A stretch of DNA of 64,000 nucleotides from Bacteroidales bacterium (lineage in GTDB: Bacteria > Bacteroidota > Bacteroidia > Bacteroidales > G3-4614): positions 1 through 64,000 of the forward strand of contig JAFYPQ010000042.1 in assembly GCA_017559955.1 (NCBI GenBank). Direction: 5' to 3'. Shown here in pieces: positions 54,069-63,357 of this stretch; position 1 is the first letter of the stretch, and each line of letters opens with the position of its first letter. The notes below the pieces were generated by a model. It was not told where the DNA came from. It made no database searches and saw only the letters and a program-made list of their open reading frames with translations. The position numbers and the translations under genes were made by a program.

Positions 54069-56219
54069 ATGGCAAAAAGTAAAAAAGGGAAAAACTCTGC
54101 AAATCAAAGAATGACAAAAGATGAGATGATTTCTCGCATCGAAAAATTCTTTAAAGAGCGTCCGACACAAATATACAACTACAAACAGGTAGCTCGAGGT
54201 ATTGGAGTAAAGAGTGAGCCTGCAAAAATTGAGATTGCCCATATTCTCAATCAAATGCGTGCCGACCTGTTTTTAACCGAAACCGACCCGGGTCGGTTTC
54301 GTAGAAATCCCAAGAAAGATCTTCGTGAGGGAATATTTCAACGAAAACAAGGAGGACATTATATTATCCCTGAGGGAGGAGGAGTGCCTATTGCCGTTAA
54401 GGAGGAGGATTCGTTGCACGCATTGTCGGGCGACAGGGTAAAATATTCGTTACTGACAAAACGTCGTCGCCACGATTTAGAGGCTCGTGTTCAAGAGATA
54501 ATTGAGCGTGCCGACAACTCTTTCGTGGGCATATTGGAGGTAAAAAAACATTATGCGTTTTTAGCAACAAACTCTCGTTCGCTCGATTACGATATATATA
54601 TTCCGTTAGACAAACTCAAGGGAGGAAAGGATGGTGATAAGGCTATTGTAAAAATAGTGTCGTGGGACCCTCTGGCATCAAATCCCGAAGGAGAGGTGGA
54701 GGATATTCTTGGTATCCCCGGAGAGAATAATACCGAGATGCACGCCATACTTGCAGAGTTCGGATTACCATATAAATATCCCGAGAAAGTTGAGGCGGCC
54801 GCCGATAATATTTCTGATGAGATACCCAAAGAGGAGATTACCCGAAGAGAGGATTTCAGAGGGGTAAATACCTTTACAATCGACCCCAAAGATGCAAAAG
54901 ATTTTGACGATGCCCTCTCTATAAGAGAACTTCCAAACGGAAATTTTGAAGTCGGAGTGCATATTGCCGATGTAACCTATTATGTATTACCTGGTTCGGT
55001 AATAGATAAGGAGGCATTTAAACGAGCAACGTCGGTATATTTGGTTGACAGAACAATACCTATGTTGCCCGAAAGGCTATGCAATAATCTCTGTTCTCTT
55101 CGCCCCAATGAAGATAAACTTGCCTTCTCGGCAATATTCGAATTAAATGAGAATGCCGAGATAGTAGCCTCTCGTATTGCAAGAACAGTAATCCGATCGG
55201 TTCGTCGTTATGCGTATGAGGAGGCTCAAATGGTTATAGATACAGGAGAAGGAGAGTATAAAGAGGATATTCTGCGATTAAACGACCTCGCCCAAAAACT
55301 TCGAGACAAACGATTTAAAAACGGTTCAATCGATTTTGACCGTTGCGAGGTGCGATTTGATATTGACGAAAAAGGTAAACCCATAGGGGTATATTTTAAA
55401 CAGAGCAAAGAGGCGAATAAACTCATCGAGGAGTTTATGTTGCTTGCAAATAAGACAGTAGCCGAAAAGATAGGAAAGGTAGAGCGAGGTAAATCTGCAA
55501 AAGCCTTTGTATATCGTGTACATGACCTTCCGGATAGTGTTAAAATGGCAGATGTCTCAAAATTTGTACGACGTTTGGGCTATTCGCTTAAAGCCGACGG
55601 AACACGTTCGCAACTCACAAATTCTATAAAGGGAATGCTTGCCGAAGCAAAAACACGTCCCGAAGCAAATTTGATAGAGACCATAACAATCAGAGCTATG
55701 GCTAAGGCCATATACACAACCAAAAACATAGGACATTACGGTTTATCATTCAATTACTATACCCATTTCACCTCACCCATTCGACGTTATCCCGATATGA
55801 TGGTGCATCGTCTGTTGGAACGCTATTTGAACGGAGGAAGAAGTGTGAGCGAGGGACGCCTTGAAGAGGCGTGCCGACACTCTTCTGATATGGAGATTAC
55901 GGCGGCAAATGCCGAGAGAGCTTCAATAAAATACAAGCAAGCCGAATACCTTGGTGATAGAATAGGCGAGGTCTATGAAGGTACCATATCGGGCATAAAT
56001 AAATTCGGAATATACGTTGAAATAGACGAAAACAAATGTGAAGGAATGGTCCCTTTCAGAGATTTTGAAGATGACTTCTATGAGTTTGATGAAAAGAACT
56101 ATTGTGCTTGCGGACGGGCACATCGTAAAATTTACCGATTAGGCGATAAGATGAAAATCTCTGTTGCTCGTGTAAATATGGAGCGTAGGCAGGTCGATTT
56201 CACCATAGTTGAGGAGTAG
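54069..56219 (+). CDS. rnr: ribonuclease R
   Basis: A 716-residue 3'-5' exoribonuclease of the RNase II/R family. It has an N-terminal winged helix (PTQIYNYKQVARGIGVKS), cold-shock/OB domains, the RNB core with the metal ligands in IDPKDAKDFDDALSI near residue 275 and DRTIPMLPERLCNNLCSLRP near residue 335, and a C-terminal S1 domain (GEVYEGTISGINKFGIYVEI). It degrades structured RNA. The ATG at 54069 is taken; a TTG six bases earlier is unnecessary. It diverges from the SPFH operon. Confidence 0.94.
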   Translation: MAKSKKGKNSANQRMTKDEMISRIEKFFKERPTQIYNYKQVARGIGVKSEPAKIEIAHILNQMRADLFLTETDPGRFRRNPKKDLREGIFQRKQGGHYIIPEGGGVPIAVKEEDSLHALSGDRVKYSLLTKRRRHDLEARVQEIIERADNSFVGILEVKKHYAFLATNSRSLDYDIYIPLDKLKGGKDGDKAIVKIVSWDPLASNPEGEVEDILGIPGENNTEMHAILAEFGLPYKYPEKVEAAADNISDEIPKEEITRREDFRGVNTFTIDPKDAKDFDDALSIRELPNGNFEVGVHIADVTYYVLPGSVIDKEAFKRATSVYLVDRTIPMLPERLCNNLCSLRPNEDKLAFSAIFELNENAEIVASRIARTVIRSVRRYAYEEAQMVIDTGEGEYKEDILRLNDLAQKLRDKRFKNGSIDFDRCEVRFDIDEKGKPIGVYFKQSKEANKLIEEFMLLANKTVAEKIGKVERGKSAKAFVYRVHDLPDSVKMADVSKFVRRLGYSLKADGTRSQLTNSIKGMLAEAKTRPEANLIETITIRAMAKAIYTTKNIGHYGLSFNYYTHFTSPIRRYPDMMVHRLLERYLNGGRSVSEGRLEEACRHSSDMEITAANAERASIKYKQAEYLGDRIGEVYEGTISGINKFGIYVEIDENKCEGMVPFRDFEDDFYEFDEKNYCACGRAHRKIYRLGDKMKISVARVNMERRQVDFTIVEE

Positions 56220-56225
56220 CTTTAT

Positions 56226-57065
56226 ATGAATCTTACCAACTATCACTCACATTCGCCATATTGCGATGGGCGATGCAACATCGAGGAGTTTGTTGCAACG
56301 GCTGTTTTTTGGGGTTTTACCTCATATGGGGTTTCTCCTCACTCGCCAATTCCATACCCGTCGTCGTGCAATATGCGACACGATAGGGTTGAAGAGTATA
56401 TCTCTGAAATGAACAGACTCAAAAAAAAGTATGCGTCGAAAATAGAGCTATATATTGGAATGGAGATAGATTATTTTGGAGAAGAGTGGAATGCGTCGAA
56501 TGACTATTTTCAAACAATACCTCTCGATTATCGTATAGCATCGGTTCATTTTATAGCAAACCAAGAGGGGGAGTATTATGATATAGATGGCAATGCTCAA
56601 AAGTTTATAAAATTAGTTGACACCCATTTTGGAGGAGATATAAGATATGTGGTAGAGACCTATTTTGAGAATATGATTAAAATGATTGAAATAGGAGGCT
56701 ACGATTTTATAGGTCATCCCGATAAAATATCAATGAACGCATCGGCATATACCCCTCATATCACCGATAGCACATGGTATAAAGATATAGTTCACGATTA
56801 CTTCAAATTTATAGCAAATAAAGGGGTTATGTTAGAGGTAAATACAAAAGCATTTATACCTCATTCATATCTTTTTCCCAATGTTCAGCATCTTAAATAT
56901 CTTAAAGAACTAAATATTCCCTTGGTGGTTAATAGCGATGCACACATACCTTCATTAATGAAGAGTGGATTTAATGAGACATACGCTCTCTTAAAAGAAG
57001 CAGGATATAAAAATACCATGCAACTTTCGGGAGGGGAGTGGGTTGAAAATCACATTCAGATTTAA
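56226..57065 (+). CDS. hisK: histidinol-phosphatase, PHP family (HisK)
   Basis: A 279-residue PHP-domain phosphatase. Metal-binding blocks are NYHSHSPYCDGRCNIEEF (residues 4-21), VSPHSPIP near residue 37, IGMEIDYFGEEW near residue 76, DFIGHPDKI near residue 157, and VVNSDAHIP near residue 235. It would hydrolyse histidinol phosphate in histidine synthesis, but no other his gene is near, so a related phosphoesterase role is possible. It begins six bases after rnr and is probably co-transcribed. Confidence 0.85.
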   Translation: MNLTNYHSHSPYCDGRCNIEEFVATAVFWGFTSYGVSPHSPIPYPSSCNMRHDRVEEYISEMNRLKKKYASKIELYIGMEIDYFGEEWNASNDYFQTIPLDYRIASVHFIANQEGEYYDIDGNAQKFIKLVDTHFGGDIRYVVETYFENMIKMIEIGGYDFIGHPDKISMNASAYTPHITDSTWYKDIVHDYFKFIANKGVMLEVNTKAFIPHSYLFPNVQHLKYLKELNIPLVVNSDAHIPSLMKSGFNETYALLKEAGYKNTMQLSGGEWVENHIQI

Positions 57066-57139
57066 TTATAAATATTTTATAAGTGCAGGCAATGTTATTA
57101 AGGGTACTATTAATGCTGTTTCTTTAAAATCTCCTAAAA

Positions 57140-57700
57140 CTATCCAATTAGAACTCTTATGTTCACACCCTCTTTTTCCCCTGCAACATAAGTTAGAGGA
57201 GTAGAACCTTCATGAATAAGATTACTTAAGTAAAGAGGTTCGTTTTGAATAAACAGATTGCAGGTGAAGGTATCACCGATACTTAATTTTGAATTAACGC
57301 TTTCGATAACTTCAAACTGTGAGTTTCCCAAATATTTAATAACAATTGATCGGTCGGGTATCCAAGTAATATGTAGAGATTCTCCCCTTATAAGATTTTT
57401 CACATCAATACTATCCGAATCTACAATTCTACTTTGTATATTCTCATAGTTATTTCTATTATTACAGAAAACGTCAAAGTTTCTGTATCCCACATATTTA
57501 GCAAGTACATCCAGAGTATGAGGACGAGTATCAACACTCTCGTTTTTTAGATAACCCCAAAAACGTTTTAAGGTAGTAGGTGATAATCTTTCTCTTGTTT
57601 TCTCCCAAATAAGGTTACTCAACTCCTCAAAGTTGCCTGCAGTAACCATCTTAAATCCTGCAGTGCGTTCAACTGTTTGTCTTAAAATATCGTGTATCAT
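57140..57700 (-). CDS. protein of unknown function with TLKRFWGYL module
   Basis: A 186-residue protein. An N-terminal helical module, residues 1-80 (ILRQTVERTAGFKM, NFEELSNLIWEKTRERLSPTTLKRFWGYL, TLDVLAKYVGYRNFDVFC), recalls a helix-turn-helix-like unit seen in many Bacteroidales proteins (from memory). The C-terminal ~95 residues are beta-rich (SLHITWIPDRSIVIKYLGN, FTCNLFIQNEPLYLSNL). It has no signal peptide. A broken paralogue is at 29010-29549, with long stretches of near-identical DNA. A regulatory role is possible but not shown. Confidence 0.65.
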   Translation of the reverse strand: MIHDILRQTVERTAGFKMVTAGNFEELSNLIWEKTRERLSPTTLKRFWGYLKNESVDTRPHTLDVLAKYVGYRNFDVFCNNRNNYENIQSRIVDSDSIDVKNLIRGESLHITWIPDRSIVIKYLGNSQFEVIESVNSKLSIGDTFTCNLFIQNEPLYLSNLIHEGSTPLTYVAGEKEGVNIRVLIG

Positions 57701-57815
57701 TTCTTTATGTTTTTAGTTGTCATAATTTTTAGCAACTGACAACTCTTTCCACTGCAAAGGTATAATCAAAAAATTAAAGTTGTATCACCTTTATTTCAAA
57801 AGGACAGAAAAGGAC

Positions 57816-57847
57816 TTGACCACGCAATTTAGCCACACTACTTTTGC
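57816..57847 (+). promoter_or_regulatory. Bacteroidota promoter of the exported four-gene module
   Basis: TTG(A) at 57816-57818 and TACTTTTGC (57839-57847, exact -7 match) with a 20-base spacer, 89 bases before the first start codon. Confidence 0.6.
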
Positions 57848-57935
57848 CCCAAAATAAGCATTGTGCTATCTAATAAGCAGGTTAATAGAAGACTTCTAAA
57901 TTATACATTTATTAATATTAAAACACAAAATTATT

Positions 57936-59498
57936 ATGAGTAAGAGATTATTACTATTGCTGGCAGGCTTATTGCCTTTATTTGCTTTTGCGCAGAGTAC
58001 AGAAAAAGTTGCTCCGGCACCATCATTTGATTATAGTAGAAATAGTTTGACTATTATTTCTGTAATTGATGATAATTGTACATATGGATATGGTCAAGGA
58101 GCAATTGAAGCTTTTATTGATTCGGTGTATTATGCCGAAGGTCGTTATGATAAATTTGATTTTAACAGAATTCCGACCGAATACATTTCAACAAGCAATA
58201 CTTTAGAGAATGTAAATAAGGCTCTTGAAGAGAAAGGTATCGGAAAACAAGTTCTTGACTATTGGGTACAATTTGATGGACAATATTTTAATGAGTCATT
58301 AATGGAAAAACGTGCTTGTTATAATGCAACAGATGCAGACGTTTTAGCTGATAAATCAAATAAAGTATCTCAAATAGCAGCATCGGGTAAGGCATTAATG
58401 AATAACTCTTATGTTGTAGTTGTAGGACCAACATCATCACCAACACAAAAGAAAAACAATAAGGGCGAAACTGTTTACGAAACCAAATATGCAGCTCATG
58501 TTTATAAAGTTAATTTTAATGATACAGTAATGACTACCGTATGGGAAAATTGGCTTTATGATGGAATGCCTGAAGATGAATTTAAAGTTCAAAAGAGTGT
58601 TTATGATAATTTGAAAGTTGAACTTACTCACATTGAAAGTGTAAACGGTTCTGTAACAATAAAAGATAAGGACGCATCTTTCTATGCATCTTTTGGAGAG
58701 GGTATCAGTAGCTTTGATGGTAAAATAGATGCATGGAAACCTGTTACATCTGTATATGACAAAAGACCTCTTCAAGCAAAAATAGGTAAAAAAGAGGGAC
58801 TTAAAAACTCAGATCGTTATAGAGGATATAAAGTAATGGAAGATGCTGAAGGAAATATAGAGTACAAACCTGTAGGTTATGCTCGTGCTACAAAAGTATA
58901 TGACAATAGAACTGAAGCAACAGGTGAGAGTGAGTGCTCTTATTTCTATCAAATATCAGGAGGTAAGAACTTCTCTGAAGGTATGATTATGAAAGAGGAT
59001 AAAGATGCTCATGTATCTATTTCAGTATCGGGAGCTTGGAATGGATTTAGCTATGGTACTATAGGTGCTGACTATTTGTTCCATACTACTCGAGTAGCAG
59101 GTATTATGCAATATGTGGGATTGGAAATTGGTTTCGACATGGAAAAAGTTAATCTTTTAGGAGATGATTATCTAAATATGTATATCCCCATTGCCATTAA
59201 CTATAGTGTAGGTTTCCACCCTGTAAGATGGGTTGAGATTCAACCATATGTAGGAATAGGTGCCGATTACTTTATGCCTGCAAGTGAGATGAAACCTGAT
59301 GATAGTTCATTCGCAAAACAACTTGCTTACTTTGCTCATGGAGGTTTAAAAGTTGGAGTAAATGTATGCTATCCAGTACAAGTGTTTGCTAAAGTGGGTT
59401 ACTCTTACAAATTTATGGAAGGAGATTACTACTTTAGTTCAGAGAGAGATCGTTTTGGAACATTCAGTATAGGAGGTGGAGTAAAAGTTAGCTTCTAA
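57936..59498 (+). CDS. exported protein with C-terminal barrel-like region (module gene 1)
   Basis: A 520-residue protein with a signal peptide ending FAFAQ (about residue 20). The N-terminal part (SLTIISVIDDNCTYGYGQGAIEAFIDSVYYAEGRYDKFDFNRIP) resembles the nucleotide-sugar-free alpha/beta core of CsgG-like proteins. The last ~180 residues alternate strands and turns (IGADYLFHTTRVAGIMQYVGLEIGF..) and end in KVSF, the terminal-Phe signature of outer-membrane barrels. An outer-membrane location is inferred. It leads a module of four exported proteins. No named family is recognised with confidence. Confidence 0.65.
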   Translation: MSKRLLLLLAGLLPLFAFAQSTEKVAPAPSFDYSRNSLTIISVIDDNCTYGYGQGAIEAFIDSVYYAEGRYDKFDFNRIPTEYISTSNTLENVNKALEEKGIGKQVLDYWVQFDGQYFNESLMEKRACYNATDADVLADKSNKVSQIAASGKALMNNSYVVVVGPTSSPTQKKNNKGETVYETKYAAHVYKVNFNDTVMTTVWENWLYDGMPEDEFKVQKSVYDNLKVELTHIESVNGSVTIKDKDASFYASFGEGISSFDGKIDAWKPVTSVYDKRPLQAKIGKKEGLKNSDRYRGYKVMEDAEGNIEYKPVGYARATKVYDNRTEATGESECSYFYQISGGKNFSEGMIMKEDKDAHVSISVSGAWNGFSYGTIGADYLFHTTRVAGIMQYVGLEIGFDMEKVNLLGDDYLNMYIPIAINYSVGFHPVRWVEIQPYVGIGADYFMPASEMKPDDSSFAKQLAYFAHGGLKVGVNVCYPVQVFAKVGYSYKFMEGDYYFSSERDRFGTFSIGGGVKVSF

Positions 59499-59515
59499 TA
59501 TAATATCTAATCAGT

Positions 59516-60052
59516 ATGAAAAATTCATTAAAAACATTGGGCTTAATAATAATGTTATTTGCCCTTGTACCGGCTCTATCTTTCGCTAAAAAGATAGACA
59601 AAAGAGAGGTTATTGCAACATGGTCAAAATACGAAGTATCTACTGTTGCAGTTGGACAAAATGGAACTAAAAGCTTGAAAGTTTGGGGCTATGGAAAGAA
59701 GATAGACAAAGCTATTGAGCAAGCAAAGAAAAATGCTGTTCATGCATGTCTCTTTAGAGGTTGCCCAGGAGCAGCTAATGCAAGAGAGACTCCGGCTATT
59801 TTTAAATTGCAAGGAAGTGAACAAGTGTCAATAGATAATTTTGAATATTTCTATGACTTCTTTGAAGAAAACGGAGACTATATTGCATTTGTAAATGTAA
59901 CAACAGACGGTATCCCTTCAGGTCAAGATCGTCGTCAAGTTAAGGGAGGTTACAAAGTGTGTATCAGCGTACAAGTTATGTACGATAACTTGAGAGATAA
60001 AATGAAACGCGATGGTATTCTTAACGATTCTTCATCACGATTTAGTTACTAA
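59516..60052 (+). CDS. exported LPP20/FlgT-like protein (module gene 2)
   Basis: A 178-residue protein with a signal peptide ending ALSFA. The segment SLKVWGYGKKIDKAIEQAKKNAVHACLFRG (residues about 53-82) has the strand-helix pattern of LPP20/FlgT N-terminal domains, which occur in outer-membrane-associated assembly proteins. The C-terminal half has two further strands (FVNVTTDG, YKVCISVQVMY). It follows gene 1 by 17 bases. It is probably periplasmic, bound to a module partner. Confidence 0.6.
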   Translation: MKNSLKTLGLIIMLFALVPALSFAKKIDKREVIATWSKYEVSTVAVGQNGTKSLKVWGYGKKIDKAIEQAKKNAVHACLFRGCPGAANARETPAIFKLQGSEQVSIDNFEYFYDFFEENGDYIAFVNVTTDGIPSGQDRRQVKGGYKVCISVQVMYDNLRDKMKRDGILNDSSSRFSY

Positions 60053-60069
60053 ATAATTATAGATTGTAT

Positions 60070-61032
60070 ATGAAAAAAATATTTCTATTGGGGTACCTAT
60101 TGGTTTTTTCTTTAGGCATCTTCGCCCAAGCTAAAAAACCCGTTTTGATGATTGTCCCATCTGATAGTTGGATGGCTAAAAATAACTTTATGAAGCCTAT
60201 TCAAGATATGTCAGGGGAGACTAAATATGTGGCAGATTATAGCATGGCCTTTCTTCAAAATGATGATTTAAGTAAAGTAATCGGAGCAATGGAGAATTTT
60301 ATGAACCAAGAAGGTTATGAAATTCAAAGTTTGAATAGTGCTCTAAAAGATTTGGAACAACAAGATGCAATATCAAATGTAGATGATGCAGGAGGAGGCG
60401 TAGATATGAGTCCGTTGGATATGATCTTAAATACGGTTACTTGTGATATCAAGGTTGAACTATTTTATGAGATAAAGAGAGAGGGTCCCTATAAATTTGT
60501 TGAGTTTAACGTTAGTGCAGTAGATGCCTATAATAATAAACCTGTATCACCCGGAAACATAGGAAGAGGAACAGCAGCTCCAAATGCTCAAATTGTTAAT
60601 CAATTAGAGGAGGCAGTATTGAGTTTTAAAGATAAATTCATCAATGATATGGATTTATATTATAATCGACTCTTTGAAAACGGACGTCAAATTATGGTAC
60701 GTTGTATGAAAACAAGCAACAGCTCTGTTACTTTTGATGATGAGGTAGGAGATGACGAAGAGATTCTATCTGATCTACTTGAAGACTTTATTACTGAAAA
60801 CGCCTTCAAAAGCAATGCTTCAACACAAGGAGCTGTAACTGCTAACAACATTACATTCAGAGTACAAATTCCTATGACTTACACCGATTCAAAAGGTAGA
60901 GAAAAAGGTACAAGTGCAAAATGGTTTGGTAGAAAGGTTCAAAAATTCCTTGAAGAGACAACAGGAGTACAATGCTCTATGCTAACTCAAGGATTAGGAG
61001 CAGTGAGAATTAGTTTGGGAGGAGGTGAGTAA
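60070..61032 (+). CDS. exported DUF6175-like protein (module gene 3)
   Basis: A 320-residue protein with a signal peptide ending LGIFAQ. The opening KPVLMIVPSDSWMAKNNFM, the middle DIKVELFYEIKREGPYKFVEFNVSAVDAYNNKPV, FENGRQIMVRC near residue 210 and the C-terminal GRKVQKFLEETTGVQCSMLTQGLGAVRISLG fit my memory of DUF6175, a Bacteroidales family of unknown function. The ATG at 60070 is chosen over a TTG six bases earlier. Its stop overlaps the next start (TAATG), so the two are translationally coupled. Confidence 0.6.
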   Translation: MKKIFLLGYLLVFSLGIFAQAKKPVLMIVPSDSWMAKNNFMKPIQDMSGETKYVADYSMAFLQNDDLSKVIGAMENFMNQEGYEIQSLNSALKDLEQQDAISNVDDAGGGVDMSPLDMILNTVTCDIKVELFYEIKREGPYKFVEFNVSAVDAYNNKPVSPGNIGRGTAAPNAQIVNQLEEAVLSFKDKFINDMDLYYNRLFENGRQIMVRCMKTSNSSVTFDDEVGDDEEILSDLLEDFITENAFKSNASTQGAVTANNITFRVQIPMTYTDSKGREKGTSAKWFGRKVQKFLEETTGVQCSMLTQGLGAVRISLGGGE

Positions 61033-61973
61033 TGAAAGCGAAACTTATATTAACCTTGTTAGTAACAATATTGTTTTGCGGTTTCACATCTGCACAAGAT
61101 GTAAATAAGATTGCGTTAAGTGCTTATATCCCTGATAATTGTGGAGTACCACCGGCATCTCGAAAGGTATTGGATACGAAGTTAAAAAGTCTTGTAACTT
61201 CGTGTGGTTTTGGGGCAGAATCGAATAAACGATTTATATTGACATCTCAAATCAATATATTAACAGAGGACATTCTTCCCACAACTCCTGTTATGTTTTC
61301 TTATACTCTTTCGGTTAATATGTATATAGGAGATGGAGTATCAGGCACACTATTTTCAACCACTTCAATGGAGGTAAAAGGTACCGGAAAAACCAAGGAT
61401 AAGGCATATTTGCAAGCTCTAAAAGCAATAAATCCAAAAAATGCCGAGTTCAAAGCTTTTATAGAAGAGGGTAAACAAAAAATAATCGATTATTATAAAG
61501 TAACCGCTCCTTCTATAATTAGTAAGGCTCAAAGTTTGGCTACATCTCAAAAATACAAAGAGGCAATATATGTGTTATCAGAGATACCTCAAGAGTGTAC
61601 AGAGTTTTATGAGCAGGCTAATAAATTGACATCAGAGTTTTATATAAAACATATATCTGAAGAAGGTAAAATATTATTGGCAGAGGCAAGAGGAGTATGG
61701 AACTCTTCACAAGACAGAGCTGCTGCCGATAAAGCCGGAGAAATATTAGCCAAAATAAATCCTGCAGCACCACAATATGACGAAGCCGCAAAGCTAGGTG
61801 AGGAGATTGCTAAAAGAATAGAAGCATTAGATGCTCGTGAATGGCAGTTTAAACTTCAAAAACAGAAAGATGAAACAGAAATTGCTAAGTTACAGATAAA
61901 TGCTGCAAAGGATATAGCAATAGAGCAAGCAAGAAACCAACCAGACATAGTATATGATATATATTGGTGGTAA
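61032..61973 (+). CDS. exported CsgG-like/coiled-coil protein (module gene 4)
   Basis: A 313-residue protein with a signal peptide ending GFTSAQ. The N-terminal ~150 residues (KIALSAYIPDN, LDTKLKSLVTSCGFGAESNKRFILTSQINI, ..GTLFSTTSMEVKGTGKTKDKAYLQALKAI) follow the strand order of CsgG/TolB-N-like domains. The rest is helical with TPR-like turns (KYKEAIYVLSEIP) and a charged coiled coil near the end (EWQFKLQKQKDETEIAKLQ). It is the last gene of the module, with a terminator 29 bases downstream. Function is unknown. Confidence 0.6.
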   Translation: MKAKLILTLLVTILFCGFTSAQDVNKIALSAYIPDNCGVPPASRKVLDTKLKSLVTSCGFGAESNKRFILTSQINILTEDILPTTPVMFSYTLSVNMYIGDGVSGTLFSTTSMEVKGTGKTKDKAYLQALKAINPKNAEFKAFIEEGKQKIIDYYKVTAPSIISKAQSLATSQKYKEAIYVLSEIPQECTEFYEQANKLTSEFYIKHISEEGKILLAEARGVWNSSQDRAAADKAGEILAKINPAAPQYDEAAKLGEEIAKRIEALDAREWQFKLQKQKDETEIAKLQINAAKDIAIEQARNQPDIVYDIYWW

Positions 61974-62001
61974 ATAAATTCATAGTTAAATTATTTTTAT
62001 A

Positions 62002-62027
62002 GTGGGGTTAATCAACCCCACTCTTTT
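62002..62027 (+). terminator. terminator of the exported module
   Basis: GTGGGGTT pairs with AACCCCAC across the loop AATC, followed by TCTTTT. Confidence 0.9.
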
Positions 62028-62200
62028 AAAGAGACACATTTATATAAAATATTGACTTATTGTAAACTGTTGTACCTATTAATTTAGCAAGATTTCCTAG
62101 TGCTTATCAGCAGAAATGGGTGCTTCAGTACTTATAAAAATTATTATTTCCACATAGTGGGAAGATAAGTTTCGTAAACAAAAAAATTCTTTCTAGTGGG

Positions 62201-62246
62201 TAGGGGCTGTTTTAGAATGTATAATTCTATGACAGCCCCTATTTTT
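62201..62246 (+). terminator. second hairpin in the module-cysE gap
   Basis: TAGGGGCTGT pairs with ACAGCCCCTA, with an inner AGAAT/ATTCT stem, followed by TTTTT. It is not needed by the gene module, which has its own terminator at 62002. It may end a short transcript from 62030-62200, where I found no gene. The rest of the 468-base gap (62247-62441) is AT-rich leader before cysE. Confidence 0.7.
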
Positions 62247-62441
62247 CTAATATATCAATTAATTCAACTATGTTGGTATATGGTTAAAATCTCATTTCGA
62301 ATTTATTTGAAAATAGTCCTTAAATAAATTTTAAACAACTTCTTACTTGTAACTGAATTTATTTTGTTTATTTTGCATAATGATTGCTAAAATGCGGTAA
62401 TATGATTTTGTCATATCCCATATTACCTATTAACAAAATAG

Positions 62442-63353
62442 ATGATGCGAAAAGAAAAACATGCACAATCAATAAGAGAGGCAGTGGAACAACTCTCAAA
62501 TCAGGAGTCGGTGCGTATATTATGCAACCGACAACAAGAGGGCGAACCAATGCCATCGGCAAAGGAGCTTTACGAAATAATAGACCTGTGCCGATCACTA
62601 ATATTTCCGGGATATTTCGGACATTCTCGAATTGACATAGATACATTACCTTATCATATAGGAGTTAATACTGAAAAACTGTTTAAACTATTGATAAGTC
62701 AGATACTTGCGGGAATGTGTAGCGGAAATCCGCAACAAGGTACGAGTGTAGAGGCTCGCCGTGAGACAGCAAAAGACATAGCGGCACAGTTCGTAGCATC
62801 GTTGCCTGAATTGCGACGAATTTTGGCTACCGATGTTATAGCAGCTTTCAATGGCGACCCCGCAGCCGAGAGCTATTCTGAGGTAATATTTTGTTACCCT
62901 GCCATTAGAGCCATAAGCAACTATCGTATAGCACACCGTTTAATGGAGTTGGGAGTACCCCTTATTCCTCGAATAATATCAGAAATGGCACACTCCGAAA
63001 CAGGAATAGATATTCATCCAGCGGCAACCATTGGCGAATATTTTACTATCGACCACGGAACAGGAGTGGTTATCGGAGCCACTGCCATATTGGGTAACAA
63101 TGTAAAACTTTACCAAGGAGTTACACTTGGGGCAAAGAGTTTTCCATTAGACGAAGACGGCAATCCGATTAAAGGTATTGCCCGACATCCGATTATAGGC
63201 GATAATGTAATAATATATTCAAACGCTACTATCCTTGGCAGAATAACCATTGGTGAAGGAGCTGTCATCGGAGGTAACATCTGGATAACCGAGAGTGTGG
63301 CACCGGGCGAGGTGGTAACACAATCAAAAGCAAAACAGAAAAAAGGAGAATAA
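62442..63353 (+). CDS. cysE: serine O-acetyltransferase
   Basis: A 303-residue enzyme making O-acetylserine for cysteine synthesis. The N-terminal helical half is followed by a left-handed beta-helix of hexapeptide repeats from about residue 190 (GIDIHPAATIGEYFTIDHGTGVVIGATAILGNNVKLYQGVTLGA; NVIIYSNATILGRITIGEGAVIGGN). The histidines of DIHP and DHGTG that act in catalysis are present. It is longer than E. coli CysE, like the EpsC-type enzymes of Bacteroidales. The next gene begins five bases downstream. Confidence 0.92.
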   Translation: MMRKEKHAQSIREAVEQLSNQESVRILCNRQQEGEPMPSAKELYEIIDLCRSLIFPGYFGHSRIDIDTLPYHIGVNTEKLFKLLISQILAGMCSGNPQQGTSVEARRETAKDIAAQFVASLPELRRILATDVIAAFNGDPAAESYSEVIFCYPAIRAISNYRIAHRLMELGVPLIPRIISEMAHSETGIDIHPAATIGEYFTIDHGTGVVIGATAILGNNVKLYQGVTLGAKSFPLDEDGNPIKGIARHPIIGDNVIIYSNATILGRITIGEGAVIGGNIWITESVAPGEVVTQSKAKQKKGE

Positions 63354-63357
63354 CAAG

